NCBI GenBank assembly: GCA_031400755.1
Contig: JANNQL010000208.1
Span: 1-5,572 of the forward strand
DNA from: VMSU01 sp031400755
Lineage (GTDB): Bacteria; Desulfobacterota; Desulfobulbia; Desulfobulbales; VMSU01
DNA length: 5,572 nt
Reading direction: 5' to 3'
Shown here: one piece after another, positions 5,468-5,572 of the stretch
How the letters are laid out: each line of letters opens with the position of its first letter
How positions within the stretch are numbered: the stretch's first letter is position 1
Notes under the pieces: model-generated
Seen by the model: only the letters and a program-made list of their open reading frames with translations
The model's database searches: none
Told to the model about the DNA's origin: nothing
Made by a program: the position numbers and the translations under genes

Positions 5468-5572
5468 CAGTAAGTGATCTTCTTCTGTAGCTTGAAGGGA
5501 AAGCTTGCCAAAATTTCCACCATCCTCTTGCCGGAGGCGCCATCTCCGTACCGATGGTCGGCCGGGTACCTG
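5467..5572 (-). CDS. UDP-N-acetylglucosamine 2-epimerase, C-terminal end (partial)
   Basis: The minus strand is open from the right window edge to TGA 5467-5469, giving the last 34 residues. They begin RYPADHRYGDGASGKRMVEI. The YGDGxAS.R.VEIL pattern is typical of the C-terminus of non-hydrolysing (WecB) and hydrolysing (NeuC) UDP-GlcNAc 2-epimerases, which yield UDP-ManNAc or free ManNAc-type sugar. The nearby CMP-sugar synthetase makes the NeuC role more likely, which is an inference. The stop overlaps the dehydrogenase ATG as TGATG, so the two are one transcription unit. The catalytic part lies outside the window. Confidence 0.82.
   Translation of the reverse strand, partial: RYPADHRYGDGASGKRMVEILASFPFKLQKKITY

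Overview
The window is a run of five complete or nearly complete genes on the minus strand, plus gene fragments at both edges. It looks like part of a surface-polysaccharide (capsule, O-antigen or glycosylation) locus of a Gram-negative bacterium. By eye the GC content is in the mid-fifties. The overlapping genes and a tandem octamer repeat of the CGCAGAGA type between two of them fit an environmental bacterium, possibly Desulfobacterota-like. That placement is a weak inference and no marker gene in the window supports it.

Reading in the direction of transcription, from right to left: (1) the last 34 residues of a UDP-N-acetylglucosamine 2-epimerase (WecB/NeuC type), cut by the window edge at 5572; (2) a D-isomer-specific 2-hydroxyacid dehydrogenase at 4475-5467; (3) a CMP-sugar synthetase of the acylneuraminate/Kdo cytidylyltransferase family at 4475-4482 onward, ending at 3733; (4) a class I SAM-dependent methyltransferase-like protein at 2953-3732; (5) a 133-base gap holding a degenerate inverted and tandem repeat; (6) an MBOAT O-acyltransferase of the AlgI type at 1374-2819; (7) a membrane-anchored SGNH-hydrolase-like protein at 179-1372. 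The left edge holds a small plus-strand C-terminal fragment that converges on the cluster.

The first four genes are tightly coupled: TGATG, an 8-base ATGGCTAG overlap, then TAA directly followed by ATG. The last two are joined as TGA-t-ATG. The likely logic is that the epimerase and cytidylyltransferase make and activate an acidic nine- or eight-carbon sugar (nonulosonate or related 3-deoxy-ulosonate), with the dehydrogenase and methyltransferase adding or altering a group. The MBOAT and SGNH pair would then transfer an acyl group, usually acetyl, to the glycan on the far side of the inner membrane. The 2-keto-3-deoxy acid synthase (NeuB type) expected in such a pathway is not in this window.

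The most striking non-gene signals are a 20-bp hairpin inside the MBOAT coding region (fully paired in the mRNA if one G-U pair is allowed), a perfect 10-bp hairpin inside the SGNH gene, and the octamer repeat whose open reading creates a false N-terminal extension of the MBOAT protein. I see no clearly new enzymatic system. The unusual part is the gene combination, especially the 2-hydroxyacid dehydrogenase placed between the epimerase and the CMP-sugar synthetase.
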